Assembly: GCA_036401375.1 (NCBI GenBank) | Contig: DASWVB010000023.1 | Location: 50,355 to 114,354 of the forward strand | Length of the DNA: 64,000 nucleotides | Direction of reading: 5' to 3' | Origin: DASWUZ01 sp036401375 | GTDB taxonomy: Bacteria > Acidobacteriota > Terriglobia > Terriglobales > Acidobacteriaceae | Shown: in pieces, positions 44,392 to 56,779 of the stretch | How the letters are laid out: every line of letters begins with the position of its first letter | Numbering within the stretch: the first letter of the stretch is position 1 | Program-made: the position numbers and the translations under genes | The notes under the pieces: model-generated | Seen by the model: the letters and a program-made list of their open reading frames with translations, nothing else | Database searches by the model: none | Told to the model about the DNA's origin: nothing

Positions 44392-45351
44392 ATGCAGAAA
44401 AAAAAGCTCGGCAACACGGCTCTCGAGGTCCCCGCGATCATGCTCGGCGGCAATGTCTTTGGCTGGACCGTGACAGAGGCTGACTCCTTCCGCCTGCTTG
44501 ATCGCGCCCTCGATGCCGGCCTCAACTTCATCGATACCGCCGACGTCTACTCGCGGTGGGCCGAGGGCCACACCGGCGGCGAATCCGAGACCATCCTCGG
44601 ACGCTGGCTCGCCGCCAACGGCAGACGCGAACAGGTCGTGCTCGCCACCAAGGTCGGAATGGACATGGGCGACGGCCGCCAGGGCCTCGCCCCCGCCTAC
44701 ATCAGGAGCGCCGTTGAAGACTCCCTCCGCCGCCTCCAGACCGATCGCATCGACCTCTATCAATCCCATAAGGACGACGAAAACACCCCCCTCGAAGAGA
44801 CCCTCGCCGCCTACGACGAGTTGATCCACGCCGGCAAGGTGCGCTTCATCGGCGCCTCCAACTACTCAGGCGCCCGGCTGCGCCAGGCGCTCGAGGTCAG
44901 CACCCAGAACGATCTGCCCGCATACCAGACCCTGCAGCCCCACTACAACCTCGTCGAGCGCGAAGATTACGAGACCGAGCTGCTGCCCGTCGTCCAGCAG
45001 TACGGCCTCGCCGTCGTCCCCTACTTCTCGCTCGCCGCCGGCTTCCTCACCGGCAAATACCGCAAGCCCTCAGACCTTGAAGGCAAAGCGCGCGCCGCCG
45101 CCGCCGGCAAGTACCTCAACGAACGCGGCCTCGCCGTCCTCGCAGTGCTCGACTCCATCGCAGCGGAGCAGCACGCCACCCCGTCGCAGGTCGCCCTCGC
45201 TTGGCTCATGCGGCAGCCCGGCATCGCCGCACCCATCGCCAGCGCCACCACCGCCCCGCAGCTCGAGAGCCTCATCAAGGCCGCAGAGCTCGACCTCGCC
45301 CCGGCGGACATCCAGCGCCTCACCGAGGTCAGCAGCCCCGTCCCCGCCTGA
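44392..45351 (+). CDS. Aldo/keto reductase
   Basis: A 319-residue (beta/alpha)8 NADPH oxidoreductase. The tetrad is visible: D48 in F-I-D-T-A-D-V-Y, Y53, K87 in A-T-K-V-G and H126 in Y-Q-S-H-K-D-D. G-A-S-N-Y-S-G and the C-terminal I-A-S-A-T-T complete the cofactor site. ATG at 44392 follows GGAGGGG and GGAGG; an earlier in-frame start (44335) is less likely. It resembles the YajO/Tas-like group; substrate unknown. Confidence 0.9.
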   Translation: MQKKKLGNTALEVPAIMLGGNVFGWTVTEADSFRLLDRALDAGLNFIDTADVYSRWAEGHTGGESETILGRWLAANGRREQVVLATKVGMDMGDGRQGLAPAYIRSAVEDSLRRLQTDRIDLYQSHKDDENTPLEETLAAYDELIHAGKVRFIGASNYSGARLRQALEVSTQNDLPAYQTLQPHYNLVEREDYETELLPVVQQYGLAVVPYFSLAAGFLTGKYRKPSDLEGKARAAAAGKYLNERGLAVLAVLDSIAAEQHATPSQVALAWLMRQPGIAAPIASATTAPQLESLIKAAELDLAPADIQRLTEVSSPVPA

Positions 45352-45410
45352 GCCTCTGCCCCTCCACAAACCCACGCGCCAAGGGATCAGCCACAGCTCG
45401 ACGCCGCCAC

Positions 45411-45449
45411 CCGTCCGCATCCCCCGTCCGCATCCCCCGTCCGCATCCC
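45411..45449. repeat. 13-bp tandem repeat, three perfect units
   Basis: Three exact copies of ccgtccgcatccc at 45411-45423, 45424-45436 and 45437-45449. The array abuts the stop codon of the nitroreductase gene in the convergent spacer after the aldo/keto reductase. Confidence 0.92.
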
Positions 45450-46099
45450 TAGAGCACGATGGGCCGGCCATACTCCTCGTCGAACACGGTGTGCTGCATC
45501 GGAAAGCGGCCGCCGTCAAACTTGTCCGGACCATGCAGGTGCCCCACCGCCAGCAGCGCGCACACGCTATAGCTCGGCGGCAGCTTCAGCACCTCCCGCA
45601 CCTTCTCCTCTTCGAAGCCCTCCATCGGCGCCGTGTCATACCCCAGAGCCTCCGCCATCAGCATCATCGTGGTGAAGGCGATCATCACGTGCCGGTTCAG
45701 CCACATCGCCATATTCGGATAGTGCGTCAAATAGCTCGGAATAGTCGCGCGCGCCTGCTCCGCATAGTTCTCCGGCATCCCACCCTCGCGGCCCAGGCGC
45801 AGCATCTCCTCCAGGTCGCCGTCGCGCCACCCGTTCGCGTCCCCGCAGGCCACGATGACCGCCGACGCCTCCTCCACCTTCGGCTGGTTATAACTCGCCG
45901 ATCGCAGCCGCCGCCGCTGCTCCGCGTTCCGCACCACCACGAACCGCCACGGCTGCAGGTTATACCCGCTCGGCGCACGCAGTCCCGCATCCAGGATCTT
46001 CTTCAGATCGCCATCCGGCAGCGGCTCGCCATCGAAGCTCGGTGTCGCCCGCCGCTGCGCGATCGCCTGCGTCAGCGTCTTTTCCATCAGGTTAGCCAT
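45449..46099 (-). CDS. Nitroreductase-family oxidoreductase
   Basis: A 216-residue FMN-dependent protein. R-R-A-T-P-S-F near residue 17 is the FMN phosphate site, A-P-S-G-Y-N-L-Q-P-W-R-F (about 42-53) is a family hallmark, and the final third has D-T-A-P-M-E-G-F. Such enzymes reduce nitro compounds or quinones with NAD(P)H. Start ATG at 46099 after GAGG. A 105-bp spacer separates it from the next minus-strand gene. Confidence 0.88.
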   Translation of the reverse strand: MANLMEKTLTQAIAQRRATPSFDGEPLPDGDLKKILDAGLRAPSGYNLQPWRFVVVRNAEQRRRLRSASYNQPKVEEASAVIVACGDANGWRDGDLEEMLRLGREGGMPENYAEQARATIPSYLTHYPNMAMWLNRHVMIAFTTMMLMAEALGYDTAPMEGFEEEKVREVLKLPPSYSVCALLAVGHLHGPDKFDGGRFPMQHTVFDEEYGRPIVL

Positions 46100-46204
46100 C
46101 AGTCTCGACCTCTTCCTCTTGCCTCATCTCGATCGGTGAAAGTCCCACCGCAACCACGGCAACCACGCCTGCCGCAGCTCCGTCCCCGCGCGCGCAGATC
46201 CGCC

Positions 46205-47284
46205 TCAGGGTATCTGGCTCATCGGCAGCTCATTGCCGAACGCTCGCTGGTTCGGCGCATTCGAATAGACCCACAGACCGTGAAAGCCCTGCCTCAGCTC
46301 AGGATGCACACTCAGCATCGCCTGCATCACCTCCACGTTCCGGGTGCGCGCCGCCACCGGGTCGGAGTTGTCGCCGCCATCGTAGGAGATCACCAGGTCG
46401 AGACCTCCCAGCGAACCCTCCGTCCGCAGTCCCGTCACCTGGTAGCTGCGTCCCCGCCCCGCCAGGCTCATCGGCCTCTGACCAGGCAGACCCTCCGGCG
46501 CCGCCGCCGTCTGCTCCTTGATCAACTTATCCAGATTAGGCGTGCTGATGAAGTCGACCGGAGCCAGCAGCGTCTCCGCCGTCTGATAGTAGAAATACGC
46601 ATTCCAGCTCTGCTTCGACCTCACATAGCCGCGCGCCCGCGTCCAGTACCAGAGCCCGTCGTGCCCCCACGAGGTCAGCGGACGGATAAACAGCCCGCCC
46701 AGCTTCCAGGCCCCCACCTTCCCCACATCGGACCCCGCCGCAGCGCCACCACCCGGCCCAGCCGCCCCAGGCCCAGCCGCCCCGCCAGCCGGCCCAGCCG
46801 GTCCGCCACCGGCCTGCACCGCCGTAAGCGCAAGGATCAACGTGATCTGCTGCGGCTGCGCGATTCCGCTCGCATGCATCATCGCCACCGCATAATGCCC
46901 CGGAGGGATCTGCGGAAGCGAAAAAACCACATCCGGCGAGTTCTGGCCCCCGCAGAAGAACTGCGTCTGGTCCTGTGCAGCCGTGAGGTCGGACGCATCC
47001 AGGTCGAACAGGCTCAACACCGTCATCGCCGAGCCCTTCAGCAGCGGGGAGACGGTCACGATCTCGGACGAGATACCGGTGAACTCCGCCGCGACCGATG
47101 CAATCGTCGCCGCCCGGACCGCCGCTACATTGCCCGTCTCAATCTGCTCTCCAAACTGCTCGGCTGCGGCCAGCAGCGCGCTGCGCTCCGCCTCTGTGAG
47201 CTGCGATTGCGGCGTGCAGGAGACCGCCACCGCGCACGGCGCCGCAGCCAGCCCCAGCAACGAGGCAAGCAGGAATACCCTCAC
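46205..47284 (-). CDS. Secreted protein of unknown function
   Basis: About 359 residues from the proposed GTG at 47284; the frame is open to 47404. The N-terminus is a clean signal peptide (VFLLASLLGLAAAP, A-V-A cleavage). The mature part has an initial helical region (L-T-E-A-E-R-S-A-L-L-A-A-A), a strand-rich segment ending in P-P-G-H-Y-A-V-A-M-M-H, a Gly/Pro/Ala linker from 12-bp-like repeats (46740-46812), then a domain with W-Y-W-T-R-A-R-G-Y and a strand-rich C-terminus. No family recognised. It diverges from the secreted gene at 47470. Confidence 0.6.
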   Translation of the reverse strand: MRVFLLASLLGLAAAPCAVAVSCTPQSQLTEAERSALLAAAEQFGEQIETGNVAAVRAATIASVAAEFTGISSEIVTVSPLLKGSAMTVLSLFDLDASDLTAAQDQTQFFCGGQNSPDVVFSLPQIPPGHYAVAMMHASGIAQPQQITLILALTAVQAGGGPAGPAGGAAGPGAAGPGGGAAAGSDVGKVGAWKLGGLFIRPLTSWGHDGLWYWTRARGYVRSKQSWNAYFYYQTAETLLAPVDFISTPNLDKLIKEQTAAAPEGLPGQRPMSLAGRGRSYQVTGLRTEGSLGGLDLVISYDGGDNSDPVAARTRNVEVMQAMLSVHPELRQGFHGLWVYSNAPNQRAFGNELPMSQIP

Positions 47285-47469
47285 CGCCAAAGCTGCTGAG
47301 AGCAGGCGGGGAGGCCGATCAAAGAGAATGCTGGTTGAAATACCTGGCCTCGGCACGGAGCAATCTGAAGTAACCTGCCCGCTCTGCGAGCACAAGGCGG
47401 GCACTGCTAGTCTAGTACACAGAGGCGATCCCCGCAGCCAACCGCCGCTGTCGCCTCAGGAGATTCCCG

Positions 47470-48567
47470 ATGCAGGCTCGCAACCCATGGCAGCTCTCGA
47501 TCCACCCCACCCGCAGAGCCGGCTTCAAGGTCCCATGCACCCCGGCCCGCTCCCTCATGGCCCTCGCCGGGCTCTCGGTCCTCTGCCTCGCCACCGCAGA
47601 GCTTCGAGCGCAGGCGCCCTACGGCGACGCAGCCGCGCAGGCCCCCTCTGGCGACGGAAGAATGATCGGTGCCCAGGGCTCTGCTCCCATCCGTCCCCCC
47701 ATGTACCACGGTGAGCACGCACCGAGCCCGGTGGAGTATGGAGCTTACGCCGCCGCCTTGAGCATGACTCCCGCCACCGCCCAGGTCGCAGCCCTGCAGA
47801 ACTTCCTCGACACCTACCCCCAGAGCTCGCTCGCCCCCCAGGCCAGGACGTGGATGGCCCTCGCCAGTGCAAGAGCCCGAAAGCCGCCCGCCGCCACACC
47901 CGCCTCTACTACCTCTGCCACGCCCTCAGCCGGCCAGCCTCCCGCAGCCGGCCAGCCTCCCGCAGCCGCAGCCGGCTCCTTCAACCAGCCCCAGCCCGCA
48001 GCAATCTCTTCCGCCCAGCAGCCCGCGCACAGCGCCATCGTTGAACTGCTGCCGCACAGCCTCACCATCCGCGCCGACAACTCCAGCCTCTCCCAGATAC
48101 TCCACCAGCTATCCAGCTCCGGCGGCATGGCCGTCGAGGGCCTCTCCCACGATCAGCGCATCTACGGCAGCTTCGGCCCCGGCGAGCCGCAGGACGTCAT
48201 CGCATCGCTCATCGACGGCCTCGGCTACAACGTCCTCATGATCGGCCACAACAGCGCTGGAGTGCCCCGCCAGCTCGTCCTCAGCCCCCGCTCCCAGCTC
48301 ACCCGCGCCGACACCGCCACCGCTCAGCGGCAGCAGGGCGACCCCGAGACCGACGAACAGATCATCCAGGACGACGGCTCACCCGTAGGCGACCAGCAGC
48401 CTGCCCTCGGCCGCGCCTACGTCCCGCCCCCCACCGCCCCCGGCCCCGGTCCAGGCGGACGCAACACCCAGCAGATGCTGGAGGAGTTGCAGCGCATGCA
48501 CCAGCAGAACTCCCAGCAATCCGAACCACCCCAGCAGCCCCAGCAACCCCAGCCTCCCCCTCAATAG
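47470..48567 (+). CDS. Secreted proline-rich protein with STN-like domain
   Basis: A 365-residue protein. A signal-anchor-like stretch (about 28-45) ends in A-E-L-R-A-Q-A. A short helical TPR-like segment (A-L-Q-N-F-L-D-T-Y-P-Q-S-S-L-A-P) precedes a low-complexity linker with two 18-bp repeats (47929-47964). Residues about 190-255 (L-T-I-R-A-D-N-S-S-L-S-Q-I-L-H-Q-L) resemble the STN domain of secretins and TonB receptors. The C-terminus is Q/P-rich. AGGAG precedes the ATG. It might serve a secretion or pilus system, but no such genes adjoin. Confidence 0.6.
   Translation: MQARNPWQLSIHPTRRAGFKVPCTPARSLMALAGLSVLCLATAELRAQAPYGDAAAQAPSGDGRMIGAQGSAPIRPPMYHGEHAPSPVEYGAYAAALSMTPATAQVAALQNFLDTYPQSSLAPQARTWMALASARARKPPAATPASTTSATPSAGQPPAAGQPPAAAAGSFNQPQPAAISSAQQPAHSAIVELLPHSLTIRADNSSLSQILHQLSSSGGMAVEGLSHDQRIYGSFGPGEPQDVIASLIDGLGYNVLMIGHNSAGVPRQLVLSPRSQLTRADTATAQRQQGDPETDEQIIQDDGSPVGDQQPALGRAYVPPPTAPGPGPGGRNTQQMLEELQRMHQQNSQQSEPPQQPQQPQPPPQ
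47929..47964 (+). repeat. 18-bp in-frame duplication in the proline-rich linker
   Basis: Two exact 18-bp copies (gccggccagcctcccgca) encode A-G-Q-P-P-A twice, with a partial third copy after them. Confidence 0.88.
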
Positions 48568-49437
48568 CCGCCGCATACCGCCCAGCAACCCCAGCCTCCC
48601 GCTCAATAGCCGCCGCCATACAGCCCCAGCAACCCCAGCCTCCCCTCAACAGCCGCAGCAAGTCCTAAGCCATGCCACCACCTGCCCGGCGAAGGGGCAC
48701 GGCTTTAGCCTCTGCGAAGGGGCACGGCTTTAGCCGTGCCATCAAACCCCCCGCAAGAAGCGGCTTTAGCCGCTGAGGGAATCAGCACCTCCCAACGGGC
48801 AAAGCCCCAGCCAAGCCAAAACCAGCTCTGCGAATGGCAAGTCCCAAGCCATGCCACTACCGCCGCAAATATGCACTGCTTCAGTGTCTTGCCTCTGCGA
48901 AGGGGCACGGCTTTAGCCGTGCCATCAAACCCCCCGCAAGAAGCGGCTTTAGCCGCTGAGGGAATCAGCACCTCCCAACGGGCAAAGCCCCAGCCAAACC
49001 ACAACCAGCTCTGCGAATGGCAAAGCCCCAGCCAAGCGACTACCTGCCCTGCGAAGGGGCACGGCTTTAGCCGTGCCATCCCCGCACGCAGCGAAAAGAG
49101 CGGCTTTAGCCGCTGAGGGAATCAGCACCTCCCACGGGCAAAGCCCCAGCCAAACCACAACCAGCCCTGCGAATGGCAAGTCCCAACCCAAACCACAACC
49201 TGCCTCCGAAGGGGCACGGCTTTAGCCGTGCCACCCCGCACGCAGCAAGAAGCGGCTTCAGCCGCTGAGGCAAAGCCCCAGCAGCCCAGCCTCCTCAACA
49301 ACCCCGAAAGCAAAAGCCCCATCCGACACGAACTCGCCAGCGAGCCCAGCCTCAAAGCAAAGGCAAATCCCAAATGTGCTTTAGAAATAAGAAACAGATC
49401 AACATCAAAGCTGCACAAAGCCCACCAAAGCAGGCTC
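48568..49437. repeat. Block of about 155-bp repeats with paired hairpins
   Basis: After a short region echoing the 3' end of the preceding gene (cagcaaccccagcctccc), a unit beginning ctgcgaaggggcacgg recurs at 48712, 48895, 49049 and 49204, with a truncated copy at 48690. Each unit carries two stem-loops with the same TTTA loop: GGCACGGC/GCCGTGCC and AGCGGC/GCCGCT. Copies 2-4 are spaced 154-155 bp; copy 1 is followed by 28 extra bases. Frames run through the block on both strands, but they only translate the repeat. From 49290 to 49437 the sequence is A/C-rich with nothing recognisable. Confidence 0.85.
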
Positions 49438-49608
49438 CTACAAAATCTGCGCAACCTGCGCCTTACCCGAAACCCGGGCCGGCGGCTGAGAATGCATCCT
49501 CAAAACAGCAAACGCCGTCATGCATGCAGCGTAAGCCAGCACCACACCCAGTCCCAGCGCGGCTACCGCGGCGCAGATCAACATCAGCGTGTTCACTAGA
49601 TCCTGCAT
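49438..49608 (-). CDS. Small membrane protein
   Basis: A 56-residue protein from ATG 49608, preceded by GAGGATGG. It has one strong membrane helix (L-M-L-I-C-A-A-V-A-A-L-G-L-G) and a basic-polar tail. The longer frame to 49683 has no ribosome site. Similar short one-helix proteins occur in Acidobacteriota, in my recollection, but no function is known. It follows the repeat block. Confidence 0.5.
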   Translation of the reverse strand: MQDLVNTLMLICAAVAALGLGVVLAYAACMTAFAVLRMHSQPPARVSGKAQVAQIL

Positions 49609-49892
49609 TCCATCCTCGACGCGTTGCCAGTCCCGCTGTTGCCACGCGTCGCCTGAAAGAGGCAGTTTCACCCCGCTCAACAATTCGCGCGCTCATTTCG
49701 CGTGACGCTCGCGCATACACGCGCTGTTTCTAGGATGCATTCTCTCAGAACTCCGCCCGCGTTGACCCTCCCTTCTAGTGACGAATAAGATACATCTAGA
49801 GAACTCCGCCAACATCCACCTGCTCTCCCACTCCCTGCGCCCTGCGGCTGCAAGCTTCGCGCCTCACCCAAGACCTTACCCTTGAACAAAAC

Positions 49893-52894
<3,002 letters not shown>

Positions 52895-52898
<4 letters not shown>

Positions 52899-53941
52899 CC
52901 GCCGAACCCGAGTACCTTCCCCCCGAATCTCTCGAAGAGATCGCAGCCCGTGAGCGCCGCCGCAGCGAAGCGCCGCCCCGCTACCCCGCCCCGCCCAACG
53001 AGATCCACCCCGGCCAACCCCAGCCCGAAAGCTACGTAATACCCCGTCCCGAGCTGCCCTTCTACGACCCCGCCCTGAACGCCGCCGGCGCGCAGCCCAT
53101 CCACGCCGCGCCCGGCTTCTATACCCTCCAGCCGGCCCGCACCCTCGCCCGCCTCATCCCCAACCTCGGCCACTCCGCCATCTTCTTCCTGCTCGCCTTC
53201 TTCGTCATGCTCGGTGGCGAGGAGCTCGCCGTCCGCGCCGCCCGGCACCTCCGCCTCTTCAGCAACCTCGACCTGCAGAGCATCGCCGCCGACGCCCGCC
53301 TCAGCATCCCCGCACAGGCCGTCGAATACCTCGCCCTCTTCGCCGTCAGCGCCTCGCTCTTCGCCATGCTGTGGAGACAGCCATTCCTCTCCGCCATCCA
53401 CTGGAACGCCCGCTCCGCCATCTCCCGCCTCCGCTGGCTGGTCCCTATAGGAATCGTGCTCGGCTTTGTCATCATCCTCGGCGGCGACTTCCTCCCCATG
53501 CCAAAAAACGCGCCCATCGTCGAGGACATGATGAACAGCGCCACCGGGGCATGGCTCATGTTCCTCTTCAGCTTCACCGGCGCCCCGCTGATGGAGGAGC
53601 TCGCCTTCCGCGGCTTCCTCCTGCCCTCCATCCTCAACGCCTTCCGCTGGTCCGGCGACCGCGGCCTCATCTCCCCAACCGCCGTCCGCTGGATCGGCCT
53701 CCCCACCTCCATCCTCCTCACCAGCTGCTGCTTCGCCCTCATGCACTCCCCCCAGGTCTCGAACTCCTGGGGCGCCGTCATGCTCATCGGCATCGTCAGC
53801 GTCGTGCTCTGCATCGTGCGCATGCAGATGAACTCCGTGCTCGCCAGCGCCATCGTTCACGCCGCCTACAACTTCACCCTCTTCGCCGGGATCCTCTTCA
53901 CCACCGGCGGCTTCCGCCACCTCGACAACCTCAAGGGCTGA
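52895..53941 (+). CDS. CPBP-family intramembrane glutamic endopeptidase
   Basis: A 348-residue membrane protease-like protein. The first 90 residues are cytoplasmic and proline-rich, then about seven helices. The CPBP (Abi) motifs are in place: E234-E235-x3-R239 in M-E-E-L-A-F-R-G, H284 in F-A-L-M-H-S, and H322-A-A-Y-N326. The family includes Rce1 CAAX proteases and bacteriocin-immunity proteins; the substrate is unknown. GTG start overlaps the uvrA stop (GTGA). Confidence 0.88.
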
Positions 53942-54060
53942 ACTCCCCGCACGCCGGCCGCAACTTGCCGCGCCTGCTCCTCACCCATCACCACCGCGCC
54001 TCACTCCATGCAGCGCAGCCACCCTCCGCTACAATCTCACCAGGCCACGAGCCGCCATCG

Positions 54061-54675
54061 ATGACACTGGACAACCGCGCAGCCCTGCTCCGTATCCTCG
54101 CCCGCACCTCCTTCAAGCTCGGCACGTTCAAGCTCTCCTCCGGCGCCGCCAGCGACTACTACATCGACTGCCGCACCACCACCCTCCACGCCGAGGGAGG
54201 CCGCCTCACCGGCCTCGCCATGCTCGACCTGCTCCATCAGCACAGGCTCAAACCGGCAGCAGTGGGCGGCCTCACCATGGGCGCCGATCCCATCGTCTCC
54301 AACCTGGCCACCGCCAGCGCCTGGCACGCGCAGCAGCACCACGGCTCTCCCCTCATTCACGGATTTCTGGTTCGCAAGGCTGAAAAGACCCACGGCACAG
54401 GCCGCCGCATCGAGGGCTTCTTTGAACCCGGCGCTCAGGTCGTCATCGTCGACGACGTCTGCACCACCGGAGCCTCGACCATCGCCGCCATCGAGGCCGC
54501 GCGCGACTCTGGCATGGTCGTCATCGCCGCGCTCTGCCTGGTCGAGCGCGAAGAGGCCAGAGGACGCCCCGCCGTCCAGGCCGCCGTCGAAGCGGCCACA
54601 CCCGGCGCACCCTTTCTAAGCCTCTACACTGCCGCAGACGTCCGAGCGGAGTACGTAAGCCACCTCGCACTCTAA
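54061..54675 (+). CDS. pyrE: Orotate phosphoribosyltransferase
   Basis: A 204-residue type I phosphoribosyltransferase of pyrimidine synthesis. F-K-L-S-S-G-A-A-S-D-Y-Y-I-D is the orotate-binding region, F-L-V-R-K-A-E-K-T-H-G-T-G-R the flexible loop with catalytic lysines, and V-V-I-V-D-D-V-C-T-T-G-A-S-T the PRPP site. ATG at 54061; the frame is open far upstream without coding character. It lies 119 bp after the protease gene. Confidence 0.95.
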   Translation: MTLDNRAALLRILARTSFKLGTFKLSSGAASDYYIDCRTTTLHAEGGRLTGLAMLDLLHQHRLKPAAVGGLTMGADPIVSNLATASAWHAQQHHGSPLIHGFLVRKAEKTHGTGRRIEGFFEPGAQVVIVDDVCTTGASTIAAIEAARDSGMVVIAALCLVEREEARGRPAVQAAVEAATPGAPFLSLYTAADVRAEYVSHLAL

Positions 54676-54752
54676 AACCCGGCCCGCCTCCGACAGAAAA
54701 CCGGCGAGGCAGCCACCCAGTCCAACCAGCCAGTCCACTCGCCCCGCAGCCG

Positions 54753-56600
54753 CTACGACTTCGGAAACACGATCGCCGTGATCCCGTACCGGGGCACCTC
54801 AACCGTAAACGTCCCGCCGGAATTCTCGATAGGCGCCTCGCTGATGTCTTTACCCGCGTCGCTCGCCGCCTTGTCCCAGTCGTAGCGCGTGCCCTTCGCG
54901 GCGAACTCGTAGCCCGGCGCCGCCACCGTCACCGTCACCGAGCGGTCCGGAGCCTTGTTGATCAGCAGCAGCCCCAGTCCGCCGTCCCGCCGCTTCACCG
55001 CATGCACCGCCAGGCCCCCGATCGAGGAGCTCGCCGTCACAAACGCATCTCCCGGCCGCACGATCTTGTGCACCAGCTTCAGCCCGTAAAACGCCGGCTG
55101 AGGCTTGTTGTTGTTGTCCAGAAAGGTCGGGCTCGCGCCATGGATCGGCGACCAGTCCACCGTGTAAGCGCCGCGCTCGAGCAGCATCGCGACGGAGTCG
55201 GCCGCAAACAGCGCGATCGCCGCGGGGTTCCTCGCCGGCAGCCACGAGTTCAGGCTCAGGCTCGTCACCGCGATCTGCGGCGAGTGCCCCGACGGGCAGA
55301 ACTTCCTGTACTTCTCGCTCAACTCCGCAGCCAGCACGTCATAGTCGTGATGGATCGCATCGGTGTCGTAAAACTTCTGGTTATCCAGCGGATATCTCGC
55401 CGCCCGCAGCAGGTCGCTCTCATCGAGGTAGTTCACGTAGTCTGGCGGAGCGCCCTTGCCCTCGCTCAAAGAGATCGCGCTGAAGTCCATGCTCCCGCAC
55501 GCCGCCTTCAACACCGCCGCATTCCAGTTCTTGCCCACCGGGTTGGGGTCGTTGGTGAAGATGGGTGGCATCGTCAGCGACGCCCCAATCATGATCGTCG
55601 GATCGACGGCCTTCATCGCCTTCGCATAATCGACCACCGCCGCGCCGTAGGCCTGCGGCCCTACCCTGCCGTTCTGCGCGTGCCGGCCCCAGTCCCTCGC
55701 CGTCGGTACCGGACCCAGGTGCAGGTCAGGCTCGATCGGATAGGTCTGCCCATAAAGGCCCGTCACCTTCCAGTCCGCTCCAACGCTGTGACCCTGCCCG
55801 TAAAAGCCGTTGTTCCAAGGCTCATGGCCGATCGTCCATAGCAGCACGCCAAACGGGTCGGGATGGCTGATGCGCAGCACGTTCAGTCCATCGTCCGCCG
55901 GCAGTGGGTCGCTGCCCCGCAGCGTGGCCCAGTAGTCGACCGTCTTCCAGTCATGCCCCTTCGAGTCCTTGCCGATCGCAAGCGTGTTCGAAGTCTTGCC
56001 GTTCAGGTAAGCCACCCACGCGGCCGCCTCCGCCGGTTCGCCTCCACCGGTCCCGTCAACGTTGCTGCCGTAGTTGACGGTGATCAGCGCCGACCCCAGG
56101 CTGTCGATCACCTTTGAGACCACCGGAAACCTCCGTCCCACGGGAAAATCCGCAACCTTGTCGTCCGAGTAAGGATTGATCACCGTACCCAGCGAAAAAT
56201 GAAACAGCGCATCCGTTCCGCCGTTGCCCGGGAACCGCAGGCTGGTAACACCCGCATCCTGCAGCAGCTCGACCGTCGGCGCGTCAAACGCCTTATCGTC
56301 CCACCGGTCTGCCGCCACCCCCAGCGACGTCGTATAAAAAACAGACGTAGCCTTCGAAGTGTCAACCGTCACCTTGGCCTTCAGCTGCGCATGCAGCGGA
56401 CTCGCAGCCCACCCAGCCAGCAGCGCCAGCGCCGCCAGCCCCGAACTCCGTGCCAGCGTCGAACTCCGTGCCGGCGTCGAACTCCGTGCCAGCGTCCCCA
56501 GTACCGTCCCTCTCAACCGGCCGCTACCGGCAGCAGCCGTCCCAAAATGCGTAAATGATCTACCAGATCCCGGCAGCAGCGGGCTCCCTGCAAAAGACAT
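54753..56600 (-). CDS. Secreted alpha-L-arabinofuranosidase-like glycoside hydrolase
   Basis: A 615-residue protein with an N-terminal hydrophobic stretch (G-L-A-A-L-A-L-L-A-G-W-A-A-S) and cleavage near A-Q. Before it lie three A-R-S-S-T/L-P/L units from an 18-bp repeat (56443-56496), so the true start may be inside the frame. The barrel has S-L-R-F-P-G-N-G-G-T-D, as in GH51-type enzymes, then I-G-H-E-P-W-N-N where G-N-E is usual (acid/base glutamate kept, preceding Asn replaced by His). The last 120 residues are a beta-sandwich. It likely acts on plant arabinan/xylan. Confidence 0.65.
   Translation of the reverse strand: MSFAGSPLLPGSGRSFTHFGTAAAGSGRLRGTVLGTLARSSTPARSSTLARSSGLAALALLAGWAASPLHAQLKAKVTVDTSKATSVFYTTSLGVAADRWDDKAFDAPTVELLQDAGVTSLRFPGNGGTDALFHFSLGTVINPYSDDKVADFPVGRRFPVVSKVIDSLGSALITVNYGSNVDGTGGGEPAEAAAWVAYLNGKTSNTLAIGKDSKGHDWKTVDYWATLRGSDPLPADDGLNVLRISHPDPFGVLLWTIGHEPWNNGFYGQGHSVGADWKVTGLYGQTYPIEPDLHLGPVPTARDWGRHAQNGRVGPQAYGAAVVDYAKAMKAVDPTIMIGASLTMPPIFTNDPNPVGKNWNAAVLKAACGSMDFSAISLSEGKGAPPDYVNYLDESDLLRAARYPLDNQKFYDTDAIHHDYDVLAAELSEKYRKFCPSGHSPQIAVTSLSLNSWLPARNPAAIALFAADSVAMLLERGAYTVDWSPIHGASPTFLDNNNKPQPAFYGLKLVHKIVRPGDAFVTASSSIGGLAVHAVKRRDGGLGLLLINKAPDRSVTVTVAAPGYEFAAKGTRYDWDKAASDAGKDISEAPIENSGGTFTVEVPRYGITAIVFPKS
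56443..56496 (-). repeat. 18-bp tandem repeat, three units, in the hydrolase N-terminus
   Basis: Three units of gaactccgtgccagcgtc (one with a single change) at 56443-56460, 56461-56478 and 56479-56496, encoding A-R-S-S-T/P repeats upstream of the membrane-spanning part of the signal peptide. Confidence 0.9.
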
Positions 56601-56779
56601 TTTCCAGAACCTCAGGCAACATGGATTTTTCAGAAGCTAAGACTATAACGATTCTCCGCAAGCTGGAAGAGGGAACAAACCCGCCGCGTCTCCCATCTCA
56701 CATCTCATGTCCCACCACAGGTAACATCACAGGTCCCCGGGGCTGGCGCCCCATGCCCGTCAAGTGGGATGATGGTCCT

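Noticed and set aside
45077..47299. Plus-strand frame of 740 codons across three genes
   Set aside because: Crosses the aldo/keto reductase end and runs antisense to the nitroreductase and a secreted protein; its translation is Arg/Pro/Ser/His-rich and meaningless.
48705..49079. 124-codon minus-strand frame in the repeat block
   Set aside because: It only translates the 155-bp repeat twice; the peptide repeats itself and has no ribosome site.
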